Assembly (NCBI GenBank): GCA_900757335.1
Contig: CAAENL010000146.1
Span: 1-5,589, forward strand
From: Clostridia bacterium
GTDB taxonomy: Bacteria > Bacillota > Clostridia > Oscillospirales > Acutalibacteraceae
Direction: 5' to 3'
Length of the DNA: 5,589 bases
Positions 1 through 5,589 of this stretch are shown piece by piece (the stretch's first letter is position 1; each line of letters begins with the position of its first letter). The notes beneath the pieces were generated by a model, which worked only from the letters and a program-made list of their open reading frames with translations, made no database searches and had not been told where the DNA came from. The position numbers and the translations under genes were made by a program.

Positions 1-2
1 AA

Positions 3-791
3 CTTATTTTTTTCGGGAACTATACGCGTTTTCAAATTTTCAGACAAAAATTTCGAAACAATTTCGTCAAATCCTTTAGGAGAATTAAGCCCGGTTCCAA
101 CGGCCGTTGCTCCTAGTGCAATCTCACGCAGTAAATAAAGGTTGTCGTTTATGTATTTTACGGGATTTTCAATCATTCCTCTCCAACCGCTTATTTCTTG
201 AGAAAACGCTATAGGCACCGCGTCTTGAAGATGAGTCCTTCCCACTTTCACTATTCCCTTATTTTCATCTTCAAGATTTTTGAAAGTATTTACAAGTTTA
301 TTTGCGGCAGGTAAAAGTTTGGCTTCTATTTCCGTCAAAGCCGCTATTTTCATAGCCGAAGGAAAAACATCGTTTGAACTTTGCGACATATTAACATGGT
401 CGTTTGGATGTACAAACCCAGGAACTCCTTCACAGTTATTACTGATTCTTGCTACAACTTCATTTACATTCATGTTGCTTTGAGTACCGCTCCCCGTTTG
501 CCAGACTGCAAGAGGAAAATGTTCTCTGATTTTGCTGCTTAAAACTTCGTCAACAGCATTCTCTATCAGCAAATATCTCTTTTTATCAAGTTTACCAATG
601 CTGAAATTAGCTTGGGCACATGATTTTTTTATACTCAATAATGCTTTTATAACTTCTTCAGGAATTTTTTCAGTACCTATTCTGAAATTATTTAAACTTC
701 TCTGTGTTTGAGCTCCCCAAAGCTTGTCCTTTTCAACTAAAACTTCCCCCAAGGAATCTTTTTCTATTCGGTATTTATCTTTTTCGCACAT
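3..791 (-). CDS. fumC: Fumarate hydratase class II, N-terminal 263 residues (3' end beyond window)
   Basis: This encodes the iron-independent class II fumarase, a cytoplasmic enzyme of the TCA cycle that interconverts fumarate and L-malate. The 263 visible codons are collinear with FumC from its start (KLWGAQTQRSL at residues 23-33). Substrate-site motifs are present: TGSGTQSNMNVNEV at 99-112, HPNDHVNMSQSSND at 128-141 (B-site HPND, then SSN) and GRTHLQDA at 184-191, where H187 is the expected catalytic base. ALGATAVGTGLN lies at 225-236. The TGSGTQSN and HVNMSQSSND forms separate it from aspartase, which has AGAGTSTN and GQSTND. Family members are about 460 residues, so roughly 57% is seen. 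The loop with the catalytic serine (GSSIMPGK) lies outside the window. The ATG at 791 is chosen because the protein then begins as FumC does; an AAAGG about a dozen bases upstream is a modest ribosome binding site. No frameshift or stop is visible. It is transcribed divergently from the gene at 1030 and no TCA-cycle partner gene is in view. Confidence 0.96.
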   Translation of the reverse strand, partial: MCEKDKYRIEKDSLGEVLVEKDKLWGAQTQRSLNNFRIGTEKIPEEVIKALLSIKKSCAQANFSIGKLDKKRYLLIENAVDEVLSSKIREHFPLAVWQTGSGTQSNMNVNEVVARISNNCEGVPGFVHPNDHVNMSQSSNDVFPSAMKIAALTEIEAKLLPAANKLVNTFKNLEDENKGIVKVGRTHLQDAVPIAFSQEISGWRGMIENPVKYINDNLYLLREIALGATAVGTGLNSPKGFDEIVSKFLSENLKTRIVPEKNK

Positions 792-817
792 AAAACAACC
801 AGCCTTTTTAAAATAAA

Positions 818-823
818 ATTATA
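818..823 (-). promoter_or_regulatory. Candidate -10 box for fumC
   Basis: The minus strand reads TATAAT here, which would put transcription start near 811 and give a leader of about 20 bases before the fumC ATG at 791. No good -35 hexamer lies 16-18 bases upstream (the best match is around 841-846). In DNA this AT-rich a perfect -10 word can occur by chance, so this is a weak call. Confidence 0.28.
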
Positions 824-933
824 TTCAAGCATACAACAATATTACATTATTTTTTAAATAAATACGATATTAAAATTTCAAATTATAAATCAAAAAATAA
901 TTACACCTCCGATAGTAAACTAAATATTTTAAC

Positions 934-962
934 TTTACAAACATAATTAATTCAATTAAAAT
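934..962 (+). promoter_or_regulatory. Sigma-70-type promoter for the 1030 gene
   Basis: TTTACA (934-939) and TAAAAT (957-962) are separated by exactly 17 bases, and each is one mismatch from consensus. The predicted start near 969 gives a leader of about 60 bases to the ATG at 1030. A perfect TTGACA also occurs at 964-969, but no acceptable -10 hexamer sits 16-18 bases beyond it (TATAAC at 982 is only 12 away), so I prefer the upstream pair. Confidence 0.5.
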
Positions 963-970
963 ATTGACAA

Positions 971-997
971 AACGGTAATTTTATAACTAACACCGTT
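971..997. repeat. Short inverted repeat AACGGT / ACCGTT, possible operator
   Basis: AACGGT (971-976) is the exact reverse complement of ACCGTT (992-997), with 15 bases between the arms. The arm centres are about 21 bases apart, or two helical turns. It starts about two bases after the predicted start site of the 934-962 promoter, a position where a bound dimeric regulator could block transcription. These two arms are also the most G/C-containing words in an otherwise A/T spacer. The arms are only six bases long, so this is a candidate operator rather than a demonstrated one. Confidence 0.35.
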
Positions 998-1029
998 GTT
1001 AAAAATTTTTAAAGAAAAGGATTTGTCAA

Positions 1030-1770
1030 ATGAACAAAAGAAGAATTTTTTCCACATTTATATCTGTTATACTTGGTTTGTTTTGTATTATACCTTCACC
1101 AAAAGCCACTCCTCCGACACAACCATATACCGACGAAGCATTTTATAGATTTTGTGAGTTTGTACGAAAAAATCCCGATACTGCTGGACGTATATTCAAA
1201 GAAATTGAACTACTAACTCAAGGGGTTCACAGCGATAAAGCACTTATAGATTATGAAAATCCAGCTAAATCAATATGTATTTTTCTGTCTTGCAAAGAGT
1301 CTGAAGTTATTGATTTGCTAAATGTTGAAAGATATTGGTTTGGAAAAAAAGAAAAAGAAAGAATTTGTATTTTAAAACATTTTTTAAAACTTGCACACAA
1401 TGTAAAAATACAACTCGAAAGTGTTGTTACCTTTTATACTGAGAAAGCACTCAACAAAATGGTGTTATACCTAAGAAAAAATTCAGACAGTACGTTCTTT
1501 GAAGAAATGGGACAAATCGAACGCATTTATCAAGCTGTAAAGCTTTATAGTTGTGAAATCCCGAGCAAATTTACTATAGATCTTTCAAATCCTATACCAG
1601 ATTTATGCAAAATTTTGGAATGCAGTGAAGAAGAACTTACCGAACTTTTACAATTACAGTGCAAAGGAGAGGGCCTTTTTGAAAAACTTTCACCCAAAGA
1701 CAAAATGTTAAATAACTTTTTCGAACTCGTAAGAGCTGCAAGACTAAAACTTCTCCAATTAAATTCTTAA
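1030..1770 (+). CDS. Exported two-repeat, cysteine-paired protein of unknown function
   Basis: I do not recognise this 246-residue protein. The N-terminus has a Sec-type signal: basic MNKRR, a hydrophobic stretch at about 6-22, then SPKA near 23-26, where signal peptidase I might cut. Proline at -3 makes that cut uncertain. The mature part looks mainly helical and contains two diverged copies of one unit, at about 33-131 and 136-246. Shared positions are YT-x-x-A at 33/136, RKN-x-D at 46/149, ID at 73/183, NP at 77/187, and C-x4-C at 83-88 and 193-198, each followed by an acidic LL helix. Extra cysteines are at 42, 112, 175 and 211. C19 is not in a lipobox because phenylalanine precedes it. 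AAAGG at 1016-1020 sits nine bases before the ATG. The gene is monocistronic: its own promoter lies upstream and an intrinsic terminator 17 bases after the stop. Disulfide formation outside the membrane is inference. Confidence 0.88.
   Translation: MNKRRIFSTFISVILGLFCIIPSPKATPPTQPYTDEAFYRFCEFVRKNPDTAGRIFKEIELLTQGVHSDKALIDYENPAKSICIFLSCKESEVIDLLNVERYWFGKKEKERICILKHFLKLAHNVKIQLESVVTFYTEKALNKMVLYLRKNSDSTFFEEMGQIERIYQAVKLYSCEIPSKFTIDLSNPIPDLCKILECSEEELTELLQLQCKGEGLFEKLSPKDKMLNNFFELVRAARLKLLQLNS
1126..1767 (+). repeat. Protein-level tandem duplication inside the 1030 gene
   Basis: Unit 1 covers about 1126-1422 (residues 33-131) and unit 2 about 1435-1767 (residues 136-246). Matching blocks are YTDEA/YTEKA, VRKNPDT/LRKNSDS, IDYENP/IDLSNP, SICIFLSCKESE/DLCKILECSEEE and VIDLL/LTELL. 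The residue offset is 103 for the first two blocks and 110 for the others, so unit 2 carries about seven extra residues in the middle, around its extra cysteine 175. The copies are similar only as protein, which implies an old duplication. Confidence 0.75.
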
Positions 1771-1786
1771 ATCAAAATAATTTAAC

Positions 1787-1822
1787 ATCTACACACAGCT
1801 TTTTGTATGTAGATATTTTTTT
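1787..1822 (+). terminator. Rho-independent terminator after the 1030 gene
   Basis: ATCTACACACA (1787-1797) pairs with TGTATGTAGAT (1804-1814) with a single C/A mismatch, giving an 11-position stem and a six-base loop. It is followed by A and seven T residues (1816-1822). It lies 17 bases after the stop codon at 1770 and between two convergent genes. On the opposite strand the hairpin is not followed by a clean T run, so it mainly serves the plus-strand gene. Confidence 0.85.
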
Positions 1823-1866
1823 AGCTTAATTTATATATATCTATATGCTGTAAAAAGTTTAAAATC

Positions 1867-2757
1867 TTAAATCAAGGCACTTATATAAAGCATTTTTTCC
1901 AATTTTTCATATATTGCGTCAAGCTCGGAAAATAAAAGTGGATTTTTACCTTTGCCTATTTCCACAGTAAATCCGGGCTTATTAAATTCGGAAATAAACC
2001 AATCTTTAAATCCTCCTCCCACCGCAAGACCTTCGGGAGTACTCAAAGTATACCCACTACTGACAGCGAAAAGTTTAGCAAGCAAAAAAGATTTTTTTGG
2101 AATGCTGTCACCATACCGCCAGTATATCTCCTCCCCTTGGCTGTGAAAAGCAATTGCATGTTCAAAATTATATTTTTTGCATAAATTCACAAGTGCCTGC
2201 GTTTCAGGTTCGCTTTCGGGACTCGTCCCTCCGTATCGGGTAATCGCGGGACTTGTTATACCGTTTTTTAATTCTAATTCATGAAGCTCTTCCCAGCCTG
2301 CATTATAATTATGATTAAGGTCAACTCCGTGAGCATTGGCCTGCCAAGAAGATGTGTTTCCTTTGGAAATTTCTTTTATAAAATTTTTGTATTTTCCTGC
2401 CGAATCGCTCCCTCTTGTGGAAATTTCAACTCCATCCGGATTTAAACAAGGAATTACAAGCAAACCTCTCTTTTGAAGCTGATTAAAAATATCAATTCCA
2501 AAAAGACGTTTTTTCGATTTTATATTGGTGCAAAGATTTTTTAAAAACTTCAGCAACAAAAACGAAGTAAGCCACTCCATACCATGAAATGCACCTACCC
2601 AAAGAACCATATTATTCCTATTTCCTATCTGCAAAGACTTGATATCTCTAAGGCAAACACTTTTAGCAAAAGTTTCAACTTTGACAAATTCATAGTTTAA
2701 ATCCAGATCATTAATAAGTTTTTCACGTTTATCTTCAATAAATAAAGGTAATGACAT
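1867..2757 (-). CDS. M14 zinc carboxypeptidase, gamma-D-glutamyl-diamino acid peptidase-like
   Basis: This 296-residue protein is a metallopeptidase of family M14, closest in style to the M14C enzymes that cleave the gamma-D-Glu to diaminopimelate bond of cell-wall peptides. Zinc ligands fit H58 and E61 (GAFHGMEW, 54-61) and H205 (HSQGEEIYW, 205-213). E266 in FTVEIGKG is the catalytic glutamate. NPDG (106-109), WQANAHGVDLNHNYNAGW (138-155) and YGGTSPESEPET (175-186) are further family blocks. The usual Asn-Arg substrate-carboxylate pair is Asn-His here (N148-H149). There is no signal peptide, membrane segment or LysM domain, so a cytoplasmic role such as recycling imported muropeptides is inferred. 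The start is the ATG at 2757, because AGGAGG lies seven bases upstream; a TTG-initiated extension from 2778 would put that site inside the coding region. It converges with the 1030 gene and diverges from the giant gene at 2931. The exact substrate cannot be read from sequence. Confidence 0.92.
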   Translation of the reverse strand: MSLPLFIEDKREKLINDLDLNYEFVKVETFAKSVCLRDIKSLQIGNRNNMVLWVGAFHGMEWLTSFLLLKFLKNLCTNIKSKKRLFGIDIFNQLQKRGLLVIPCLNPDGVEISTRGSDSAGKYKNFIKEISKGNTSSWQANAHGVDLNHNYNAGWEELHELELKNGITSPAITRYGGTSPESEPETQALVNLCKKYNFEHAIAFHSQGEEIYWRYGDSIPKKSFLLAKLFAVSSGYTLSTPEGLAVGGGFKDWFISEFNKPGFTVEIGKGKNPLLFSELDAIYEKLEKMLYISALI

Positions 2758-2764
2758 ATTCAGT

Positions 2765-2770
2765 CCTCCT
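2765..2770 (-). promoter_or_regulatory. Shine-Dalgarno site deciding the M14 peptidase start
   Basis: The minus strand reads AGGAGG seven bases before the ATG at 2757. The same frame stays open upstream to a TTG at 2778, which would add MFLGGLN. In that extended reading GGAGG encodes Gly-Gly and no ribosome binding site precedes the TTG, so the shorter form is strongly preferred. Confidence 0.88.
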
Positions 2771-2859
2771 AAAAACAAAATAGATATTTTAATATATTCA
2801 AGGAAAACTTAAATTATTAAGAAAATAATCACTTAACTGTAGAAAAATTATAAAATATC

Positions 2860-2887
2860 TTGAAAAAAAAATAATAATTAGTATAAT
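2860..2887 (+). promoter_or_regulatory. Near-consensus promoter for the giant repeat-protein gene
   Basis: TTGAAA (2860-2865) is followed after 16 bases by a perfect TATAAT (2882-2887). The expected start near 2894 gives a leader of about 37 bases, containing AAGGAGG (2915-2921) nine bases before the ATG at 2931. A run of nine A residues begins within the -35 and continues into the spacer. This is the strongest promoter match in the window. Confidence 0.7.
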
Positions 2888-2930
2888 CATAATAAGGTTG
2901 CGTTTTTGTATAAAAAGGAGGATTAAATTT

Positions 2931-5589
2931 ATGGCAAAAGTAAAATTTTTAGAAAAAAAATCCAAAAAAAATTCACATCAAAATTTATGGATATGGATGT
3001 GCTCGTTAATTTTGATTGCCGCATTCTGTGGTGCTTCTCTTAAAGCGGTTTATAAGCAAGCTAAAATCATTTTACCTCAGAAAATAAGCGGTATAGAAAA
3101 AATAGAATACGTTGTAAACGGAACTCCTCGCGGAAGCACTTCGGGTAAACCAGCCGTGGGAATCGACGTCAATTCTTCTATTAATTTTTTAGTAAAAATC
3201 AAACCTGATATCTATACAAAATTACGTGTTAAAGATGTCAAAATAGTTTCAGGTTCAAATAATTCATTAAAACTCGGAATTTATAAAATAGATGAAAATG
3301 AAAATTTAACCATTCAATATCTTTCCGAAGAAGAACTGATAGATCCTAACCAAACGTACGTTTCAGAACGTTACGTGGTTTTTAAAGACGAATCCTTCAA
3401 AGTTGAAGGATTGGTTCCCGATGCTTTTGATACAACGATTAAACTTGATAACTCAGAATACAACATGAGCGAAGCAATGAAAATTACTTATCAAGATTTA
3501 GGCAGCAGTATTAAAGATGCCGAATATGTACCTGAGAGCAACTCATACGTAATAAGAAATACAACAGTTAAAAGTAAACTTAAAATATGGGCGACAGTTA
3601 AAGAAGAATACTCCCAGTCTAACCCTGTCTTTTTGAAAGGAGAAGAAAAAATTTCAAAGTCTGAAAACGACGGCAGCATAACAATACCTTGCGTTAGACA
3701 AGACAGCGAAATAACAGTAAAAAATATATTCAAAAACAAATACAGTATTCTGTTTGAAAACTATCCCGGATCAACTTTTAAATACAAAAAAAGCAACACA
3801 AATGATAATTTTGAAACAATAAATACAGGTTCGATAAATGCTATTCACGGAGAAGATTTTTCTTTCACTTGCGAAAATGACGACAAAGAATTCTTTAGCG
3901 AAAAAGAAGTAACGTCCAACGGAATAGTTCTTAGACCAACAGGCGGAGTCTACAGTTTAAAACATATATCTGAAGATACTGTTGTATCTATAAAAGATAA
4001 AGCTGATTCTTTTTATAAAATTTCACTTTTGCCTGAAAATTCAGGAGCATACATTACCGATAATTCAGGTTATGCTTTAAGCAGTGCAAACGCAAAATAC
4101 GCAGACTCATACAGTTTTAAAATAGCGGCAAAAGAAGGCTACAGTCAAGGCATAGATAACGCTTTGATATATGCGGTTCCAAGCGATAAAATAACAGACG
4201 GTAATTATGACGTTTCGGCAAATCCCGATGAAGCTCGAAATTATTTGATTACTCCCTCTTATGATGGAGTATTTACAATAAATTCCGTAAAAGAGCCCAT
4301 TTCTCTCGTAGCTAAAAATTTAAACTTAAACGTATACACATTAAACACTCCGAAAAACCTAAATAACGGTCATTATGAAGTTTTAGAAAATGAAAATGTA
4401 AAAAAAGAATCCGACACAACATATAAAGTAACTCATGGCTTTCCTGTACAAATTATAGTAACTCCTGATCCGGGAAAAAGTATTTCTAAAATGAATTTTG
4501 AATGCAACGATAAAAATGTTAACATTTCACGAAACGAAAATACTTACACTCTGCAAAATATAAAAAATGATATAGACGTTGCTATGAGTAATATATCCGA
4601 TATAGAGTATAACGTGGATTTTACGAACTCAGGAGCAATTTGTAGAAACGAGTACGGAAATATATATGAAAATAACCACGGATCGGTAACGATAAAAACA
4701 GGTGTAATGAAGTTTATGGTTGAGTGTTCCGGGGAAGACTATGAAATAACTTCGGAAGGAATAAAAGCAGTTTTAGAGTCAGGAAAAGCCACTTTAACTG
4801 ATCCAAAAAATCCGGGGGATTACTATGTTTTGTCAAATGTTTACGGAGATGTAAAAATTTCAATAACTGGAATAAAACGCAAAAATGTAAACGTTTCAAT
4901 AGACGCAAACAGCGAATTATTTGATATAAAATCAGCGTCAGGGGATGAGGCTCTTTCCAAATCAAATCAAGTTGAATCGGGTACTGATTTTGATTTCAAA
5001 GTTGAATCAAAAAACGGTTCGGAAATTATAGTATTAAGCGATTCAGGGGAAAAGTTAAATCCGATTGAAGAAAATACAAACGTATATTCTTTAAAAGGAG
5101 TTTCCCGAAACACATCAGTCAGCATTATGAATAGCTACGCTGTAACAAATAGCCAAGACAACGTTTCAAAAGAATATGACCAAAACACAAATGACGAAGG
5201 CACAGGTGACAAAGACAAACCTGAAGACTTAGGTTATTATTTTAGATTCTTTGACAGCAAGGTTACGATAGACACTGAAGGTATCAACAATAACCCTGAG
5301 GTTCTTGATTTTGAATGTGCTTATGAAGGAAATCATTATTATGAAATGGAAAATAAAAAATATCTTTCGCACAGAACAATAAAACCAAATAAGGATATGA
5401 AATTAGAACCATCAAACACGGAAATTTTAAATGGAGAAAATAAATTTAACCCCCCAAAAATAACTAATATATACGATGGTGTGTCTTTCCCCGGTTCAGG
5501 AGAAAGCAGTGCTGTTTTTTATCTTTTAAACCGTCTCAGAGCAAACAAGAATGAAGTAGTAAAGCCGCCCGATAACGCCTCATACTGCA
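2931..5589 (+). CDS. Giant membrane-anchored or secreted beta-repeat protein, N-terminal 886 residues (3' end beyond window)
   Basis: The frame is open from the ATG at 2931 to the window edge, giving 886 codons with no stop. A lysine-rich N-terminus (residues 3-13) is followed by a hydrophobic segment at 19-37, which is a Sec signal or signal anchor. CGA at 33-35 is a possible but unproven cleavage point, and there is no lipobox. The rest is extracytoplasmic, rich in Asn, Lys, Glu, Ser and Thr, with alternating hydrophobic positions typical of beta-sandwich domains. A 16-residue motif of the form G/N-x-Y-x-L/I-x-x-V/I-x-x-D-x-x-V-x-I recurs about every 90 residues (near 116, 204, 248, 339, 446, 537, 630 and 717). 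Each is commonly preceded by a G-x-x-F-x-F-x-V-like strand. An acidic, probably disordered linker (750-766) leads to a different, unrecognised region (767-886). No enzyme motif is visible. A cell-surface structural or adhesive role is inference from architecture only. AAGGAGG supports the start. Confidence 0.92.
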   Translation, partial: MAKVKFLEKKSKKNSHQNLWIWMCSLILIAAFCGASLKAVYKQAKIILPQKISGIEKIEYVVNGTPRGSTSGKPAVGIDVNSSINFLVKIKPDIYTKLRVKDVKIVSGSNNSLKLGIYKIDENENLTIQYLSEEELIDPNQTYVSERYVVFKDESFKVEGLVPDAFDTTIKLDNSEYNMSEAMKITYQDLGSSIKDAEYVPESNSYVIRNTTVKSKLKIWATVKEEYSQSNPVFLKGEEKISKSENDGSITIPCVRQDSEITVKNIFKNKYSILFENYPGSTFKYKKSNTNDNFETINTGSINAIHGEDFSFTCENDDKEFFSEKEVTSNGIVLRPTGGVYSLKHISEDTVVSIKDKADSFYKISLLPENSGAYITDNSGYALSSANAKYADSYSFKIAAKEGYSQGIDNALIYAVPSDKITDGNYDVSANPDEARNYLITPSYDGVFTINSVKEPISLVAKNLNLNVYTLNTPKNLNNGHYEVLENENVKKESDTTYKVTHGFPVQIIVTPDPGKSISKMNFECNDKNVNISRNENTYTLQNIKNDIDVAMSNISDIEYNVDFTNSGAICRNEYGNIYENNHGSVTIKTGVMKFMVECSGEDYEITSEGIKAVLESGKATLTDPKNPGDYYVLSNVYGDVKISITGIKRKNVNVSIDANSELFDIKSASGDEALSKSNQVESGTDFDFKVESKNGSEIIVLSDSGEKLNPIEENTNVYSLKGVSRNTSVSIMNSYAVTNSQDNVSKEYDQNTNDEGTGDKDKPEDLGYYFRFFDSKVTIDTEGINNNPEVLDFECAYEGNHYYEMENKKYLSHRTIKPNKDMKLEPSNTEILNGENKFNPPKITNIYDGVSFPGSGESSAVFYLLNRLRANKNEVVKPPDNASYC
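3276..5126 (+). repeat. Diverged tandem beta-domain repeats in the giant protein
   Basis: The marker motif occurs at residues 116-128 (GIYKIDENENLTI), 204-219 (NSYVIRNTTVKSKLKI), 248-263 (GSITIPCVRQDSEITV), 339-354 (GVYSLKHISEDTVVSI), 446-461 (GVFTINSVKEPISLVA), 537-552 (NTYTLQNIKNDIDVAM), 630-645 (DYYVLSNVYGDVKISI) and 717-732 (NVYSLKGVSRNTSVSI). Spacings are 88, 44, 91, 107, 91, 93 and 87 residues. A second strand precedes several copies by about 30-45 residues: GEDFSFTCE (307-315), YSFKIAAKEGY (394-404), GTDFDFKVE (684-692). Many copies are followed by Y-x-V-x-F-like strands (for example KYSILF at 270-275 and EYNVDF at 559-564). Similarity is at the protein level only, so the repeats are old rather than recently amplified. 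Confidence 0.75.
5178..5228 (+). other. Acidic low-complexity linker in the giant protein
   Basis: Residues 750-766 are almost entirely Asp, Asn, Glu, Lys, Gly, Thr and Gln with no hydrophobic side chains (core DEGTGDKDKPED at 755-766). This interrupts the regular beta pattern and follows directly on the last recognised repeat, so it probably marks a flexible boundary between the repeat array and the next part of the protein. Confidence 0.6.

Larger units (their letters stand above)
792..1029. other. Divergent AT-rich intergenic spacer between fumC and the 1030 gene
   Basis: This 238-base spacer is extremely AT-rich and holds no plausible gene on either strand. It should contain both 5' regulatory regions. 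Toward the right there is a good -35/-10 pair at 934-962, a short inverted repeat at 971-997, and an AAAGG ribosome binding site at 1016-1020, nine bases before the ATG at 1030. Toward the left there is a TATAAT at 823-818 without a convincing -35. An isolated GGAGGTG-like word on the minus strand at 904-911 has no gene behind it. Confidence 0.8.
2758..2930. other. Divergent spacer between the M14 peptidase and the giant gene
   Basis: This spacer of about 170 very AT-rich bases has no coding potential. It carries the rightward promoter (2860-2887) and ribosome binding site (AAGGAGG, 2915-2921) of the giant gene, and the leftward AGGAGG of the peptidase. A minus-strand TATAAT occurs at 2852-2847 and would be a possible -10 for the peptidase with a leader of about 80 bases, but it lacks a recognisable -35. 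The two promoters would lie almost back to back. Confidence 0.7.

Noticed and set aside
280..483. A 67-codon plus-strand open frame.
   Set aside because: It lies wholly antisense to conserved fumC codons and has no ribosome binding site, so it is a shadow of fumC.
3..791. Assignment of the left gene to aspartate ammonia-lyase, which shares the superfamily fold.
   Set aside because: TGSGTQSN, HPNDHVNMSQSSND and GRTHLQDA are the fumarase forms of these blocks, and the N-terminus aligns with FumC.
1030..1110. Cysteine 19 near the signal of the 1030 protein, and cysteine 33 in the N-terminal segment of the giant protein, as lipoprotein cysteines.
   Set aside because: Both are preceded by phenylalanine (LFC and AFC), whereas a lipobox requires a small residue (Gly, Ala or Ser) at -1.
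1561..1660. The segment around residues 187-207 of the 1030 protein (NP, then LCKILECSEEELTELL) superficially resembles the end of an XRE-type helix-turn-helix.
   Set aside because: The protein has a signal peptide, only a short stretch matches, and the same stretch in repeat 1 carries a cysteine pair instead of DNA-binding-type residues. A generic helix-turn-helix shape is the simpler reading.
1823..1866. An alternating TATATA palindrome between the terminator and the peptidase stop, as a terminator for the minus-strand gene.
   Set aside because: The stem would be purely A/T with no T run following on the minus strand, so it is not a credible intrinsic terminator.
1952..2146. A 64-codon plus-strand open frame.
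   Set aside because: It is antisense to the conserved C-terminal half of the M14 peptidase, including the catalytic glutamate block, and has no supporting signals.
3491..3739. An 82-codon minus-strand frame with hydrophobic stretches resembling membrane segments.
   Set aside because: It is antisense to the giant repeat gene. The hydrophobicity comes from reading Lys/Glu/Asn-rich codons backwards, and no promoter or ribosome binding site is seen.
4714..4965. An 83-codon leucine-rich minus-strand frame.
   Set aside because: It is antisense to the giant gene across a repeat motif. The leucine richness and low complexity are those of a shadow frame, without start signals.

Overview
The window is AT-rich DNA (about one third G+C by eye) with strong AGGAGG-type ribosome binding sites and AT-rich intergenic spacers. 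Together with the type of M14 peptidase present, this suggests a low-GC bacterium, most likely a Bacillota/Clostridia-like host. That assignment is inference, because no rRNA or other phylogenetic marker lies here. I see no mobile element, tRNA, rRNA or CRISPR array.

Layout, left to right. (1) 3-791, minus strand: the N-terminal 263 codons of a class II fumarase (fumC), cut by the left window edge. (2) 792-1029: an AT-rich divergent spacer with a good sigma-70-type promoter candidate firing right and a short inverted repeat just beyond its predicted start site. (3) 1030-1770, plus strand: an unrecognised 246-residue exported protein made of two diverged copies of a ~100-residue unit, each carrying a matching C-x4-C pair. 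A clear intrinsic terminator follows at 1787-1822. (4) 1867-2757, minus strand: a signal-less M14 zinc carboxypeptidase resembling gamma-D-glutamyl-diamino acid (muropeptide) peptidases. Its Shine-Dalgarno sequence places the start at the internal ATG (2757), not at the upstream TTG. (5) 2758-2930: a divergent spacer with a near-consensus promoter firing right. (6) 2931-5589, plus strand: at least 886 codons of a very large membrane-anchored or secreted protein, running off the right edge. It is built from diverged tandem beta-rich domains with an approximately 90-residue period.

The genes do not form one operon. They are two divergent pairs that meet in a convergent arrangement: fumC points left, the small exported protein points right, the peptidase points left and the giant protein points right. 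FumC is central metabolism and the M14 enzyme is probably muropeptide processing. The two exported proteins are the unexplained part of the window. Both show internal duplication that can be read directly from the translation, and neither can be assigned a function from this sequence.
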